Shown here: positions 37,515 through 48,769 of the stretch, in pieces
How the letters are laid out: every line of letters begins with the position of its first letter
Position numbering within the stretch: position 1 is the first letter of the stretch
Source of the DNA: Mantis religiosa
Taxonomy: Eukaryota; Arthropoda; Insecta; Mantodea; Mantidae
Assembly: GCA_030765055.1 (NCBI GenBank)
Contig: CM060947.1
Coordinates: 47,365,547 to 47,429,546, forward strand
Direction of reading: 5' to 3'
DNA length: 64,000 nt
Position numbers and translations under genes: made by a program
Notes under the pieces: generated by a model
Seen by the model: the letters and a program-made list of their open reading frames with translations, nothing else
The model's database searches: none
Told to the model about the DNA's origin: nothing

Positions 37515-37739
37515 GCCCGCCTCGGTTGCGCATATGGTAGCATGTCTGCCTCACGTTCAAGAGGTCCCGAGTTCGAATCTCGGTGAGGGCGAGTAACCTG
37601 GAAAAGGTTTTACCCGGGGGTTTCCCTTATCCTGAAAAACGAATGTCGGGTAGCTCTAAGCTCCATCTACCCCGGAATCTTTTGAGCATCATTTCACCAA
37701 ATTCATTCATCGTCCGATATGACTTAGGACGTAAATTAC
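37515..37739 (+). repeat. SINE-1, full length
   Basis: Head GCCCGCCTCGGTTGCG, arm GCCTCACGTTCAAGAGG, B box GAGTTCGAATCTCGG, then the TTTACCCGGGGGTTTCCCTT body. The tail is shortened by an internal loss (GACTTAGGACGTAAATTAC lacks AACGTTGG). It is followed by a CA-rich run. It lies 160-170 bp from an inverted SINE-1. Confidence 0.92.
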
Positions 37740-37903
37740 GCACACACAAAAAGATACAGAACACGTGCGCCGATTGTAGCTCGAGTGAAGTGAAATGTGG
37801 AATGGCAGCTTTAGGTTTTACAGAAATCCTATGAGGTTCCTCATAAACGTAAGCTAATAGCTTGTTAGAAGCATTAAAACAGTCTCGTATATGTTGCAGT
37901 TTG

Positions 37904-38132
37904 TAATTTTACGTCCTCCAACGTTAAGTCATATCGGACGGTGAATGAGATGGTTGAAATGATGAAATGTGTCCAGTGTCCATGGAGCTTAGAGCTACCC
38001 GACATTCATCTTTAAGGATAAGGGAAACCCAGGAACAAACCTTATCCAGGTAGCTCACCATGACCGGGATTCGAACTCGGGACCTCTTGAACGTGAGGCA
38101 GTCACGCTACCATCTACGCTACCGAGCCGGGC
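37904..38132 (-). repeat. SINE-1 with extended 3' end
   Basis: Head at the right (GAGCCGGGC ending 38,132). The direct repeats ATTAAAACAGT (37,873-37,883 and 38,133-38,143) define the insertion. The left repeat is separated from the SINE tail (TTGTAATTTTACGTCC) by about 17 extra bases, so the inserted copy carried extra 3' sequence beyond the usual SINE end. Confidence 0.9.
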
Positions 38133-38788
38133 ATTAAAACAGTATGTGGTCTTGTTAGATCACCAGGGATATAGTGTTACCAGTTTAAACCTAGGTTAAA
38201 CAGTAAATATCCTTCCTGTGCCTTCTTCAAAATGTTGGAACTAAATTTCAAATTTGGGTTGCAGGCCTATCTCAGGATGTGTAAACAAAGTAACTTATTT
38301 GCTCTGGAGAGAGCGAAAAAAAAAACAAAAACAAAGGTATCGCTAGACATTTTTATGTAACATTACCAAGCATTACATTCTGAAAGCAGTTACTTATTTT
38401 TTAAACTATAAAATTATTTCGTATTCAAATCAACCCACGATATACGGCATCAAAGAGTCAAAAGTCACGGATAAAGGATTCTAGGCCCAGAGAGCCGACT
38501 TTAAAATTGTATCTACACATTATTCACCAAATCCTCTTATATCCACTAAACGTTAATGCACAATGTGTGTATTTTTGAAACACTTTCCATTTTTTGAAGA
38601 TTCTTACAGGTTGCTTATTTTTATTAATAAGCAATTCCAAAGTAATGTTTACATTTAAAATGAACTTGAAAAAATAAAATTTCGTATACAATTAACAATT
38701 AGTTCACACTTCCTGAAAGTGCAGTCACCTGTTTGAGTATGAAAGGTGTCAGCACTTGTAAACAAACGATACTAGGAGTTATATTTAC
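38133..38788. other. Non-coding; would be intron of the minus-strand exon
   Basis: Contains a diverged inverted DR1 piece (TTCTTCAAAATGTTGGAAC) at about 38,222. If the adjacent exon is real, this is its downstream intron. Confidence 0.35.
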
Positions 38789-38896
38789 CTGTACAAACTG
38801 CCTGATACACTCGTTGCCATGCTCCCTGAGGAAAGCCTGCAGTGTCTCCATGCCCTGCGCCGATAACAGTTTGTAGCCATTGTTGTTGGCGGCCAT
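38789..38896 (-). CDS. Candidate coding exon of an unidentified host gene
   Basis: A 108-base minus-strand segment encodes exactly 36 codons from an ATG in a strong context (GCGATGGCC) and ends CAG followed by GTAAAT, a good splice donor in phase 0. The peptide starts MAANNNGYKLLSAQG and ends ECIRQFVQ, which looks amphipathic and helical. The frame is open upstream to about 39,049 (for example LADPRQLVACSSLGVTPATT), so this may instead be an internal exon with an acceptor I cannot place. It is clearly GC-richer than the flanks. I do not recognise the protein. A helical (armadillo-like) repeat is one possibility, not shown. Confidence 0.4.
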
Positions 38897-40252
38897 CGCG
38901 GACACGGAGAAGAACATTCTGGCTGTTGTAGCCGGCGTCACACCCAGGGAACTACATGCCACGAGCTGCCTTGGATCCGCCAGGTTCTTCAGTACGCAAT
39001 AACCATAGCACCACCAGGGGTTGCGCCCCCTTCTTAACGGCAGCTGCACTCACAGAACCCCTTAGAGAGGAAACAAAACTGGTTCGAGGCAAAAACGGTC
39101 CGATTCACTCGATAACATCTGCGAGAAAGGCTTTTGTATTCCAAGCAAAGAAATGTCGGTTCTAAGGCGAGAACACCAACACTGAGAGTATTTCTGTGCA
39201 GTAAGATACAGCATTATTGAAACGTCACCTAGTTCTTTCACACAGGCAACTTTTAACGCAAGCAGGAATCGAACTATTCTTTGGTGTAGATGTTTCGCTT
39301 ACAAAACCACTTATGATAGAACTAATTGGGCTAAACGTGTTAATATCAACAGCGACTTATGGAAAACAACGTTTGATTTGCAACATTCACCGCACTATTG
39401 AGGATAAAAAAATTGGAAACGGGCAGTTTGTGTGGGAGTTTTTTGTATCACATCCCCAGAAGATGTTAATTTTGGCATTTAACAAACTTCTCGTTTTTTA
39501 GTTGTCGCCCAACCAACCACCACACAAAAATACACATACAACACGATTTTCTAAGAACGCTTTTCTTTTAAAAAAATCTAGAAATCCAATACATGCATTT
39601 CGGGCAACATATCGATATCGAAATTTTAGATGGAATGCGACTTACTCCACTTATTTAAAGTACGCAGTAGAGAACGTACTCGTAATAACAAAATGAACAT
39701 TTCCTAGCGCATTTCCAACTAATTACATACAAATTAAGCGTTAACTGAGCATTACACATGCCTTTAGACTTTCCATTATTCCGTATACATTTTTAGAATT
39801 ATTGTGTTAAATACCAACCAAGTTTTTATGTCTTACTGACAGATTGACTAACGGACAGCAGATTGACTCGTAGCAGGTACAAGGGTTGAATAGCTTCGTT
39901 CCGTGGTAGCCCAGCTCATGATATTATGTAATAAATAGCGTTAGGTGTACTTTTAATGGAAGGATCTGCAGTTGAAATTTTCAAATCAGGCATCTTTAGC
40001 AATTGGCTTTTTCTTCCCAAATTCTGCTACACATCAATTACAAGAATGTTTTTAATTCTATACAGATATCCTTAATTTTAGTAAAGGGGAAAAAAGCTAG
40101 TTATGCTGATTAATCAGATGTTTCACAAGACCAGAAATAAAAGCTCACGAACATTTATTTAATACTCGCGTTGTTTCAGAAACAAGAATTTAAATTCTAA
40201 GCAATTTACTTTCAATAAGTGATTAAGATTGTATCCTGAGCAATTTAAAAAT
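38897..40252. other. Non-coding; GC-rich head then AT-rich spacer
   Basis: 38,897-39,060 is the open, GC-rich extension or 5' leader of the candidate exon. The rest is AT-rich. An inverted DR1 fragment with TTTTAGATGGAATGCGACTT is at about 39,625. No other gene is recognised. Confidence 0.4.
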
Positions 40253-40440
40253 GCCCGCCTCGGTAGCGTAGAGGGTGAGTTAGCTGGACAAGGTTCTTTC
40301 GGAGTTTTCCCTTATCCTTAAAAAAAGACGAATGTCGGGTAGCTCTAAGCTCCATGAAACCCGGACTCATTTGAGCATCATTTCACCAATTTCATTCATC
40401 GTCCGATATGACTTAACGTTGGAGGACGTAAATTACAAAA
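40253..40440 (+). repeat. SINE-1 with deletion of most of the tRNA head
   Basis: The start GCCCGCCTCGGTAGCGTAGA jumps directly to GGGTGAGTTAGCTGG. The tRNA arm and the B box (about 55 bases of the full copy) are missing, and the body and tail are intact. Without a B box it should not be transcribed by RNA polymerase III from its own promoter. Near-identical T/A-AAAATG sequences flank it (about 40,244-40,253 and 40,450-40,458). Confidence 0.88.
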
Positions 40441-40552
40441 AGTTAAAAATTAAAAATGAATAAAAAAATGGTACGACACTGTGTTCATTTTCTGAGTTGT
40501 ATGCTGAAAAGTGAACATTCGTTACGAATACATTACAAGCAGTTCATTTTTT

Positions 40553-40770
40553 AAACGTCCTGCAACGGAGGTCATATAGACAATGAATAAAATGGAAGAA
40601 ATGATGCTCAAATGAATCCTGGGTCTGTAGAACTTAGATGTAACCGATACTCATCTTTCAGGATAAAGTAAAACTCCGGAAAAAAATCCAGATAAATCAC
40701 CCTAACCGAGATTCGAACTTGGAACCTCTTGAATGTGAGGCAGCCGCACTACCACCGCTCTGCAGAGGTG
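40553..40770 (-). repeat. SINE-1, diverged inverted copy
   Basis: ACGTCCTGCAACGGAGG..CATATAGACAATGAA at the left and GAGATTCGAACTTGGAACC with GTGAGGCAG at the right show an inverted SINE-1. It has many substitutions and a shortened GGATAAGG block. It forms an inverted pair with the copy 113 bp to its left. Confidence 0.85.
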
Positions 40771-41317
40771 AACTGAAGTCTTTTTAACGTGTAAAGGTCT
40801 AAGAGCAATCCATGGCCAGTAAAAGGCATTGAAAATAAACGTAGGCTATTAGCCTGTGTCCTCTTCGGCATTTAAATGCTCAAGTGATGAAGCTTTAAAA
40901 GGATCCGAGAGGGACAGCCATGGTATGCTATTGAAGATAATTATTCAAAGCATTTTTAGACATAAAACAGTTCTTTGATATTCGAAATTTGAACTTTCGA
41001 ATCTGAGGCACGGAGAGAGGTAATATGTATTCATCGCACAGTTTAAATAATACTTCGATCATATCAATTAAAAATAAACCTTGCACTAATTGTAACTTAA
41101 TTTTATAAACACCTAAAATATTGATAACACAAATATTCAAACTGATAAGAGCTGATAACCTGAAAAAGGACAAGAAAACGTTAACTGCATGATCGATCGT
41201 TTGCCTAGTAGGTGCAAGAATGTATTGTGTTCTACCTAGATACTAGACATCGAAATTTCGCCGCAAATATTTGTTTTGGGATGCCCTAAGAAAAGAATAG
41301 AATAGCTAGAGTCAAAC
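40771..41317. other. Non-coding, nothing recognised
   Basis: AT-rich. A possible DR1 trace (GTATTGTGTTCTACC) is at about 41,222. No gene. Confidence 0.4.
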
Positions 41318-41400
41318 TGAAAAATTCAATGCCACAGCCGGGATTTGAACCACGGATCTCCTGGTTTCCTTCCAGTCGCTTATTGAGCTAACATGGTCAG
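41318..41400 (-). repeat. tRNA-like repeat (third SINE-type family)
   Basis: On the minus strand, TAGCTCAATAAGCGACTGG (A-box region) and GTGGTTCAAATCCCGGC (B box) lie at tRNA spacing, followed by TGTGGCATTGAATTTTTCAG. A fragment of the same family is at 23,228-23,262. The motif ACTGAAAAA at its end recurs inverted at 41,413 (TTTTTCAGT). Confidence 0.55.
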
Positions 41401-41726
41401 TATTTCATGACACTTTTTCAGTTTGATTCGATCTATCCAAAACCTTAACCTACAATCGGCTAGTGTGAAAGAACGATTAATTTCCATCAATTAACTTAAT
41501 AGAATTTTTATGGTGGGGAACATTTTGCATGTATGTGTGAGGGGGCGACAACACTAAGTTAAGACGGATAAAAAAAATAGTAGATTTCAGTGCAACATCT
41601 TGGAAAGAAGCACCACCCATCCCTTATACGAAAAATTATCAAAAAGAAGCTACGATTTTGATTAAAATAGTTTTAATATATTGACATGAGATATAATCTT
41701 ATATTTTGAAATTTCTGTGTAGTGTT

Positions 41727-41964
41727 TAACGCCCGCTTTTACTACATGCTGCACCGCAGGAGGTGATATGCACAATGATGATAGATGAGATGAAGATGAA
41801 GAACCTGTGGAATGAAATGGCGGGGTAAACCGGAGATACCGGAGAAAACTCGCTCCAGCGCCGTGTTGTCAACCACAAATCTCACTTTGCAGTCGCCTGG
41901 TATCAAGACCGGGCCGCCTTGGTGAGAGTTGAACGGTCTAACCATTCAGCCACGGCGCGGCCGC
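41727..41964 (-). repeat. tRNA-derived SINE, fourth family
   Basis: On the minus strand the element starts GCGCCGTGGCTGAATGGTTA (A-box-like TGGCTGAATGG), with a degenerate B box GGTCTTGATACCAGG. The body GAGTTTTCTCCGGTATCTCC then GGTTTACCCCGCC is comparable in place and character to the SINE-1 and SINE-2 body block. The head resembles serine or leucine tRNAs, but the isotype is not certain. Confidence 0.6.
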
Positions 41965-43989
41965 TGAAATTTCTGTGACCATTTTGTAAATTTCTCTATA
42001 TTTAATTAAATTTGGTATAATTTGGAGTGAAAAGAAATCTTAAAGGATAGACATGTTATTCATGTCATTGGTCGCTTTCAAAATATTCCATGTTACAAAT
42101 TTACACAAATATCAATTCGTCACTTAATGCATACGCTACGTAAAAAACATTGTGTAACACACGAGGATAATAGAATCAATTTTTAAGTGAATACTATAAA
42201 ATACAATGAATGTATATGAATTTGTTTGGTACAAAAAGGTCTGTAAATGGGTCACAAGATTTTGTCAAACATACTATCATATTAAAAGGAGAATTCTATT
42301 CATTTTAAGTACCCTTCATTTTTAACGAAATACTTTCTATAGATATTAACTACATTGAATCTTAGTAATTATATATTTCTGTTCTAATATCTCGGTTTGC
42401 TTTGTTGTCGTTTCTCTTTATAGAGATAAAACCAACTCATTATCTATAACTTTAAAAAATTTGTATACTTTTTGATTCCTCAAAAACATCAAATGTTTAA
42501 TAGAATCTATATCTTCAGTTAATTCGGAATAACCTATTAAGTCCCTTCAACGCAAATGTTAAATGTCAAACAAAAACGAACCGCACAATATGTAGAAGTT
42601 TTGAAACTCAGTTTATTTCAAGTAAATTTTTGTAGCATAAGTCGTTTCCGAGATGTCCGGTATTTATCATGCTAAATATTCAATACTTCACCATTCTTTT
42701 GCAATGCTGCCTATATTCTGTTGTTTTTCGCTACTGCACGGAAAGAATATGGAATTTAAGGCCCTGTATTGCATCCAGTTTCTTAAACATTTTATTATCC
42801 CTGTTCTCCTTGTATCTATAAAGAAATGTGCAATGTAAAAATTTATCTGGATCTAACAAGCTTTCGTTAGAGGGTAAGAGGGCAAAGAAGGCTTGCGAAT
42901 AAAATACATCAAATGTTTGTTTTGTATTTAAAAAAAATCGACTTCAAGGGACCCCAAATAATGAAAACATTTACGAAGCCAACCAACCATGTGAACTAGC
43001 CTTGCATGTGCAAGTAAATTTTGAATTGGACGATAAATAATTTACTTCAAGTATTTACGCAGAAAAATTCAAATGAATACATTCAGGGCTTTGCTTCAAT
43101 GAGAACAAAAACACTTGGAGATATTACAGAGTTCGATTCCCGCTTACATGTCACAGGATCACTTACACTAACACACTAGACACTACTTTTTCCAAAGGAA
43201 CCACTTGTAACGCAAACAGTCGGTACACCAGCTGTCATCAAACTGTGAGACTGGTACACTGTCACGTGAGGCGGGCTGTTCTTTCTTCAGGCATGCGCTG
43301 CTGTTGCTCCTCCATACCTGATTATCAGGACCCGACAAACGAGCGGGATTTGGTCGTCATAGAAACCATGAGGTCATTTACTTGAGACAATTGGCACAAA
43401 TGTCACAGTGGCCACTAAACACTTCCTTCACCTTTGGATACACACCATCGCACATCAACTTTTTATTTTAACTATCAATTTTATTCTCTCTCAGTATCGA
43501 TATGTGGATTACTCCAGAAAAACGTAAACATTTCACACTAATTATATGAGGCGCTTAGCACTCTAAGGGCCTCAGGCACAACACTGTCGATTTTGAGATT
43601 TTAGCATGTAAGCGTGCTCCTCACACTTGCCGACCTTGTGGTCAAACATTGCAGTTGTGCTTTAGGCCCTCTTTGATTTAACAAAGCATTCATAAGAAGT
43701 CGTCTTAAGTTAAATAAGGGCCCAAAGCACAAAATAACGTTTTATTACTCTGCGCTGTTCAATTTTTATTTAGTGTTGCCCACACAATTTACTCTTTATA
43801 TCACGTTCGCAAGTAGTACTTCATAATGGGCATTTCTTGGATAGAAATTTTGATTTTAACAAGCATCTATTTTTCTCAAAACTCTGCTGCTGTGCTTTAG
43901 ACCCTTATGGTTCTCAGTGCCTCATATGTTTTAATGAGATCTACTTTTTTTTTTTTTTTGGTGCAGTATGATTTTAGGTATCTCTTAGG
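41965..43989. other. Non-coding, DR1 trace and T tract
   Basis: A DR1-like fragment (TGTAGAAGTTTTGAAACTC, then CAGTTTATTTCAAGTAAAT) is at 42,591-42,630. A T13 run is near 43,946. The rest is unrecognised. Confidence 0.4.
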
Positions 43990-44580
43990 ACTTCAGAATC
44001 TATCCCCAGATAACCAAAAATAGGCATAGCATTTGTCATTATAGCATTTTAAATATATAGTTTAAACAAAACTGTTTAGACCATTTTTTAAAGAAATCAA
44101 AATATTCCAAACTTTTTATGCAAAGAGTAGAATTCTTTATGAAAATCCTCCTATCGCATTCTTTGAAGATACTAAGCTTAAATAACCAGCTTTTTGTTTT
44201 GCAGTTATGCTGTTGGAGACATGCAAGCATGTACACACAGCTAAAACTTTGTTTTAATTCAGAATGTCCCAAAATATATATTTTGAGTGAAATAATGGCA
44301 TCTAATTTTTGGGTGGAATACAAAACTTAAGCAGTCGTCAAAGCTAAAGTACCAATAGCGATTTTCCTTTCAGAAAATTGTTTCACCTAAAGCACATATG
44401 ATTTGAGGATTTTCTTGAAAATTTTAAAATGCCATCCTTCAAAGGCACTCAACTTAAATACAAAGGTCGCCCTTCAACCCATTTTTACTTTTGTGTTAAG
44501 TTATTGAACTACGCATCCTTGCCTAAAAACTTTCTTGGTTTTAGCGGGCTTCTAAAGGAGGAATGCAATACTTGAGTTAC
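43990..44580 (-). repeat. Two consecutive inverted DR1 units
   Basis: First unit: CATTCTTTGAAGATACTAAG, GCTTTTTGTTTTGCAGTTATG, CATGTACACACAGC, CAGAATGTCCCAAAATATAT, TTTTTGGGTGGAATACAAAA (to about 44,335). Second unit: CCATCCTTCAAAGGCACTC, CTTTTGTGTTAAGTTATTG, then GAGGAATGCAATACTTGAG (to about 44,580). Two 5' parts in a row in the same direction suggest a head-to-tail arrangement. Confidence 0.6.
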
Positions 44581-44985
44581 TCTAAGTTTGTTGTAGAGAC
44601 AGTAAAAACGAAAAAAGCATTTAATATCAAATTCACTTTTTAATTTCAACATTCTCCTACAATTAGAATATGACAAACAGATTTTCAAGAAATCTTCTAC
44701 ATGCCTAAACTGTCTTTTAAATGAAATATTTCCTTTATTTTTGGATTTGCTTAAAATGTTATTTGTTTAAGATGTTTGACAAACCATACATAATTTTGTA
44801 TAATTTGCAGATAAACCATAACAGATAAAGTTTTATTACGAAAAAATGTAGTTATTACAAAACTGTCATTAACTCTTTCAGAGATAATTTTACTTTCTCT
44901 ACATAGTAGGTACAGAAGATATTGAATTACACTCACCAATTCGATGTCGAGATTTCAGTGGAAATACAATTTCTGAAGTACCCAG

Positions 44986-44987
<2 letters not shown>

Positions 44988-45039
<52 letters not shown>
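44988..45039. repeat. Poly(A) tract
   Basis: About 50 consecutive A, followed by GTGTGCGTATGTGTG at the start of a DR1 copy. No element upstream ends here that I can recognise. Confidence 0.95.
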
Positions 45040-45041
<2 letters not shown>

Positions 45042-45044
45042 AGA

Positions 45045-45469
45045 AAAAGGTGTGCGTATGTGTGTGAGAAGGCGCGCGCGTTTGTGTACAGCTTGGCTCA
45101 AAAACGAAACATAGGTTAAGTATTAAATTTAATATCAAGTTTTACTACCGCTTAAGCCTCCTTACGTATTCCTCTATTATCATTGTACCTACAAGATATA
45201 TGTATTAAACCCCGTCTACAAATGTTTGTATCGAGTAACAAATTAGATTAAAGAATAAGCGTTTATAAAAATACGATTGCAAACGAGTAGAAGTCATGCG
45301 AGTATAACGCATCAATTTTTAGAAATAGGTTCTTGTGTGAGAGAAAAGCATAACTCAAATACGAAAAGTCGGTTTAAATACTAAATTTGCTATATAAGTT
45401 GACATTCTTGCAAGAATACATGCAAAGAGTTCCAAGAAATGTCGCCATGCCGATCACCCCTTACGTGGA

Positions 45470-45503
<34 letters not shown>

Positions 45504-45720
45504 GAAAATGTTTTAATTTCCCCAAATGGCTTTCAAGATTATGATTAAAATACTATACTTTTAAAATATTTGCATGGGAAATGAAATGCATATCTTGAAT
45601 TTTGTAGGAATGTCTTCAGAAGTGCTCTTTCCTCTGAAGGGCTTTTGCACAGCTGGGTAAAATATTGACAACATTTTATTATACAAAAAATGTAGATATG
45701 GCTAAAACACACAATTTATA
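45045..45720 (+). repeat. Two head-to-tail DR1 units, the first internally deleted
   Basis: Unit 1 begins GGCTCAAAAACGAAACATAG and AAGTATTAAATTTAATATC, then jumps to ACTACCGCTTAAGCCTCCTT, CATTGTACCTACAAGATATA, AGAATAAGCGTTTATA and GTCATGCGAGTATAACGCAT. Unit 2 follows at once with TTGTGTGAGAG, GCATAACTCAAATACGAAAA and ACTAAATTTGCTATATAAG, then continues to GAAATGAAATGCATATCTTG, GTGCTCTTTCCTC and ACACACAATTTATATC. This shows how the end of one unit joins the start of the next. Confidence 0.65.
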
Positions 45721-45721
<1 letters not shown>

Positions 45722-45793
<72 letters not shown>

Positions 45794-45819
45794 CATTATC
45801 ATCATTATCATTATTATTG
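45722..45819. repeat. (ATT)n microsatellite
   Basis: About 98 bp of ATT repeats, interrupted by ATC near its right end. The poly-isoleucine frame across it is an artefact. Confidence 0.95.
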
Positions 45820-46918
45820 GGAGTGAATATTTCGAGATATCCCTTTTTATTTGTTCCAATTTTGCGAAAGCGTAAACACCATATTTTTTTTTTATTATTG
45901 GTTTGAACTGTAAAACCATCACAATAGTGACCAACATTTTATACACCTTGCAATTATTTCAGTATTCCTCTATCTCTCTTTTATCTATAAAACTTTTGCA
46001 ATTAAAATATTTCTACAAAGCTTATATCGAACAACATGAAGTAGATCAAAATAATTTTTGGAAGGACTCTTCTAAAGAATATATTATAAACATGAATTAT
46101 AATGGATCCATTTATTTAATAAAAAATAAATTCACGACATTCCAGGTATCAACCGCTCAAATTTTAAAAAAGAAGCAGAATTTAAAAAAAAAACGTGGAT
46201 ATTTAAAGATGTTGAAAGAAACAAAGCAAGAAAGAAGAAAGGAAACACAGATTTAAACTTTACAGAAACAGTGGTATGTAGCTATTAAGATCCCTGTTTC
46301 CTAAAGGTGTTTATTTGTACGTGAAATTAAAGTTACTTTGCGAACTTTGACCCTAGTGAGAGCCCATTTCCTCCCCTGTAATTACGATGGGAAAGCCTTG
46401 CGAGGTTTACGACCAGCTCTCTTAGCAAATGAAGACACGTGCTGTACTTTTGTGTGATGGTCGGGCGAACTGAGCCATGCCGGGTCGGGTCGGGTTGGGT
46501 CGGGTCTTCTAATTTCAATTAATAAAAAGACGCGTTTCCTCTTCAGTGACGACTTTTCCTGCAGCAATTACTTCTTTTCAACTTAATAGAGACTGTGTTC
46601 ATTTGTCAACACTTGAAATGATATGTTGTGGGCGGTGCTCTAATGAGACATTTGCAGCCAACATTCCAGACATAAATCCTCAACAAATGTCCCTAAAATC
46701 CAGGGTAAAAACTGCAAAAGAAACCATAGCTTTGCTGCATAATTTACCAAAGTATTCATCTGTGAAATATGTTAACGATAGCTTTTAATATATGGTAAGC
46801 ATTCAATTCTCATGACACGACACTAATGCAATTTAGTTAAGTTCTATCACTTCACTTACAACATTTTGTTCAGTATTTCCTGTCACTTCGCTAATGTGAC
46901 AGCCCAGTTTTCACAGTC
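45820..46918. other. Non-coding; G-quadruplex motif at 46,481
   Basis: Holds five GGG runs separated by two bases at 46,481-46,506 (GGGTC-type repeats). A lysine-rich 117-codon plus frame at 45,903-46,256 has the low complexity expected from AT-rich DNA and no domain. Confidence 0.45.
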
Positions 46919-47095
46919 AGTAGTCGGCCTAGATTAGAGGCTAGCATACTGATCCCAAGGTCACTTGTTCAAATCCGGCCCAGAACGTTGATTTTTAACT
47001 GTGCTTAAAAGCAACAGCTTCACGTCAGATTTATTGGCATATAAAATATTATGGGACGATATTCAATCATACCGGCGGCGCTGATCCACACAACT
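46919..47095 (+). repeat. tRNA-like head, probable SINE
   Basis: GTCGGCCTAGATTAGAGGCT gives an A-box-like TTAGAGGCTAGC, and CTTGTTCAAATCCGGCCC is B-box-like at the expected spacing (to about 46,982). The following segment to about 47,095 (TATTATGGGACGATATTCAA and so on) may be its body. Single copy here. Confidence 0.4.
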
Positions 47096-47491
47096 GACGT
47101 TATTAACATAAAAAATTTATTTAATTATTGTTACTTCACTACTACACTTTAGTTGAATATTTGCAACCACTTATGTAATTTAATTCAACTCTAATTGTCA
47201 ATTTAGTAAGATAAAATTGCAGTTTTCACTCTCATTTTACTAATGTGCTTTAGATCAGTTCTGTCACTTCATTAAAATGAGTTTTAGAAGCTCACATTGT
47301 CATGTCAATAACGTGATTCAGTCCAACTGTTATTCACTGAAGTGTTCACTATTACTTCACTATGATTTAAAGATGTTTCCAATAGAAATAAACAGGATTA
47401 GCCCTCCTAATTTAGTAACCATTTTTTACCGTCCTTTCACTTTGTCTCTTGTGTAGCACCCCAATAAAACATTCACAAAGCAGCCTCTTCT

Positions 47492-47575
47492 TCTTTGCCA
47501 TTTATTCACGTAGGCGTCGAATTTAGCACCGCAATTGGGAATAAAAAAGCAGATGCTCTAAGTAGCCATCACTGT
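47492..47575 (+). pseudogene. Possible relic of retrotransposon RNase H
   Basis: 28 open codons contain FIHVGVEFSTAIGNKKADALSS. The N-x-x-ADALS arrangement is characteristic of the end of the RNase H domain of Ty3/gypsy-type pol proteins. Nothing on either side extends the similarity. It is either a very small relic or a chance match. Confidence 0.25.
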
Positions 47576-48074
47576 CGCATTAAGAATTCACCGTATCACC
47601 CGTGAACGCGCCCGGCTGTATACAAGTGCGGGACTTCCTGAAATGATCGCGGGCGGCAAATAGGAGAAACTTCCAGAAGAATCTGGTATCTAACAGAGCT
47701 TCTGGTGTTTCCGTTGCATGAAAGGGCTACTTATTTGACCGTATCTTTTCAATCGTCCGGAGTACTGGCTCTAAGCGAAAACTGAAACTACAGCAACGTC
47801 ACAAAATATTGCAGTTTACAAGCTCTGGTGTTTCTGAAAAAACTAACTTCTTTTTTTTCTTACTGTTTAAAAAGTGTTACATAGCAGTTTTTCTATAGTA
47901 CCTGAAATTGCTGTAAATTCGTTTGGATCTAACTATAAAAATCAGGATTAATCAATGGTATTGCTGAATATTCTTTTAATGTTTCACTATGAAAACTTGT
48001 GTAATTAAAGCCACATTAAAATCATATCGCTTTCGCAATGTATTCCCTCACACATTTAATTTTCCCTATCTAGC
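47576..48074. other. Non-coding, nothing recognised
   Basis: No gene or element boundaries seen. Confidence 0.4.
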
Positions 48075-48370
48075 ATTTGTAAAACCATTATGGCTGCCTT
48101 ACACCCTTCATTAAAGGGAATAGTGAATCAAATGTTAAAAAACTGGAAGCCATAGGTTGACCTTTAGAATTTCTTATACTTACCGTGCAATCCAAAAACA
48201 AGTGAATGTCGAGGAGTGACAAAGATTGGCAAAGTAAGGAACAATTCGAAACACTGATGATATCTCGAAAATGGTTTATGTCACAAAAAAGTTCTTTAAA
48301 ATAAATTGTGTGTTTTAGAATTATTTTATCTCTTTTCTGCAGTACGGTTTCGTTCATTTCTTATTATTTA
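48075..48370 (-). repeat. DR1 dispersed repeat, inverted partial copy
   Basis: ATGATATCTCGAAAATGGTT, ATAAATTGTGTGTTTTAG and CTCTTTTCTGCAGTACGG are the reversed complements of the DR1 3' landmarks (GAGATA, ACACAATTTAT, TAAGAGACAG-like). Diverged. Confidence 0.45.
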
Positions 48371-48462
48371 CCACTTGTACAGCTAATACAAGCTTTCTTT
48401 TGAATGGAAAGGGCATCATAGGAGTCTCACAGAAAGTTCAAAACACATTTTTTCTCATTTCT

Positions 48463-48673
48463 CTTTAGCGTAGGTGGTAGCGTGTGCGCCTCATATTCAA
48501 CAGGTACCTAGTTTGTATCTGACAAGTTAAGTAATCTGGATAAGCCTTTTCTTTCGGCGTTTTCCCTTTTCTTGATAGATAAATGTCGGATAATCTAAGC
48601 TTTGTGGATCCTGTCTCATTTGAACATCATTTTACCCATTTAATCGTCCAGTATGACTTAACATTGGAGGACG
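48463..48673 (+). repeat. SINE-1, degraded copy
   Basis: TTAGCGTAGGTGGTAGCGTG start, GCCTCATATTCAACAGGTAC arm, TCTGGATAAGCC, TTCGGCGTTTTCCCTTTTCT, GATAAATGTCGGATAATC, and ATGACTTAACATTGGAGGAC at the end. The B box has decayed (GTTTGTATCT). Confidence 0.87.
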
Positions 48674-48769
48674 ATTGGTAAAAACATAACCACAATCGTT
48701 AGAGGCAACTTTGAGAAATTGAAACATTTCGAAATATTTAACACAGAAACGGAAAGTTTGGGCTGGAGG

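Noticed and set aside
45903..46256. 117-codon lysine-rich frame
   Set aside because: Composition-driven, and runs out of a microsatellite region.
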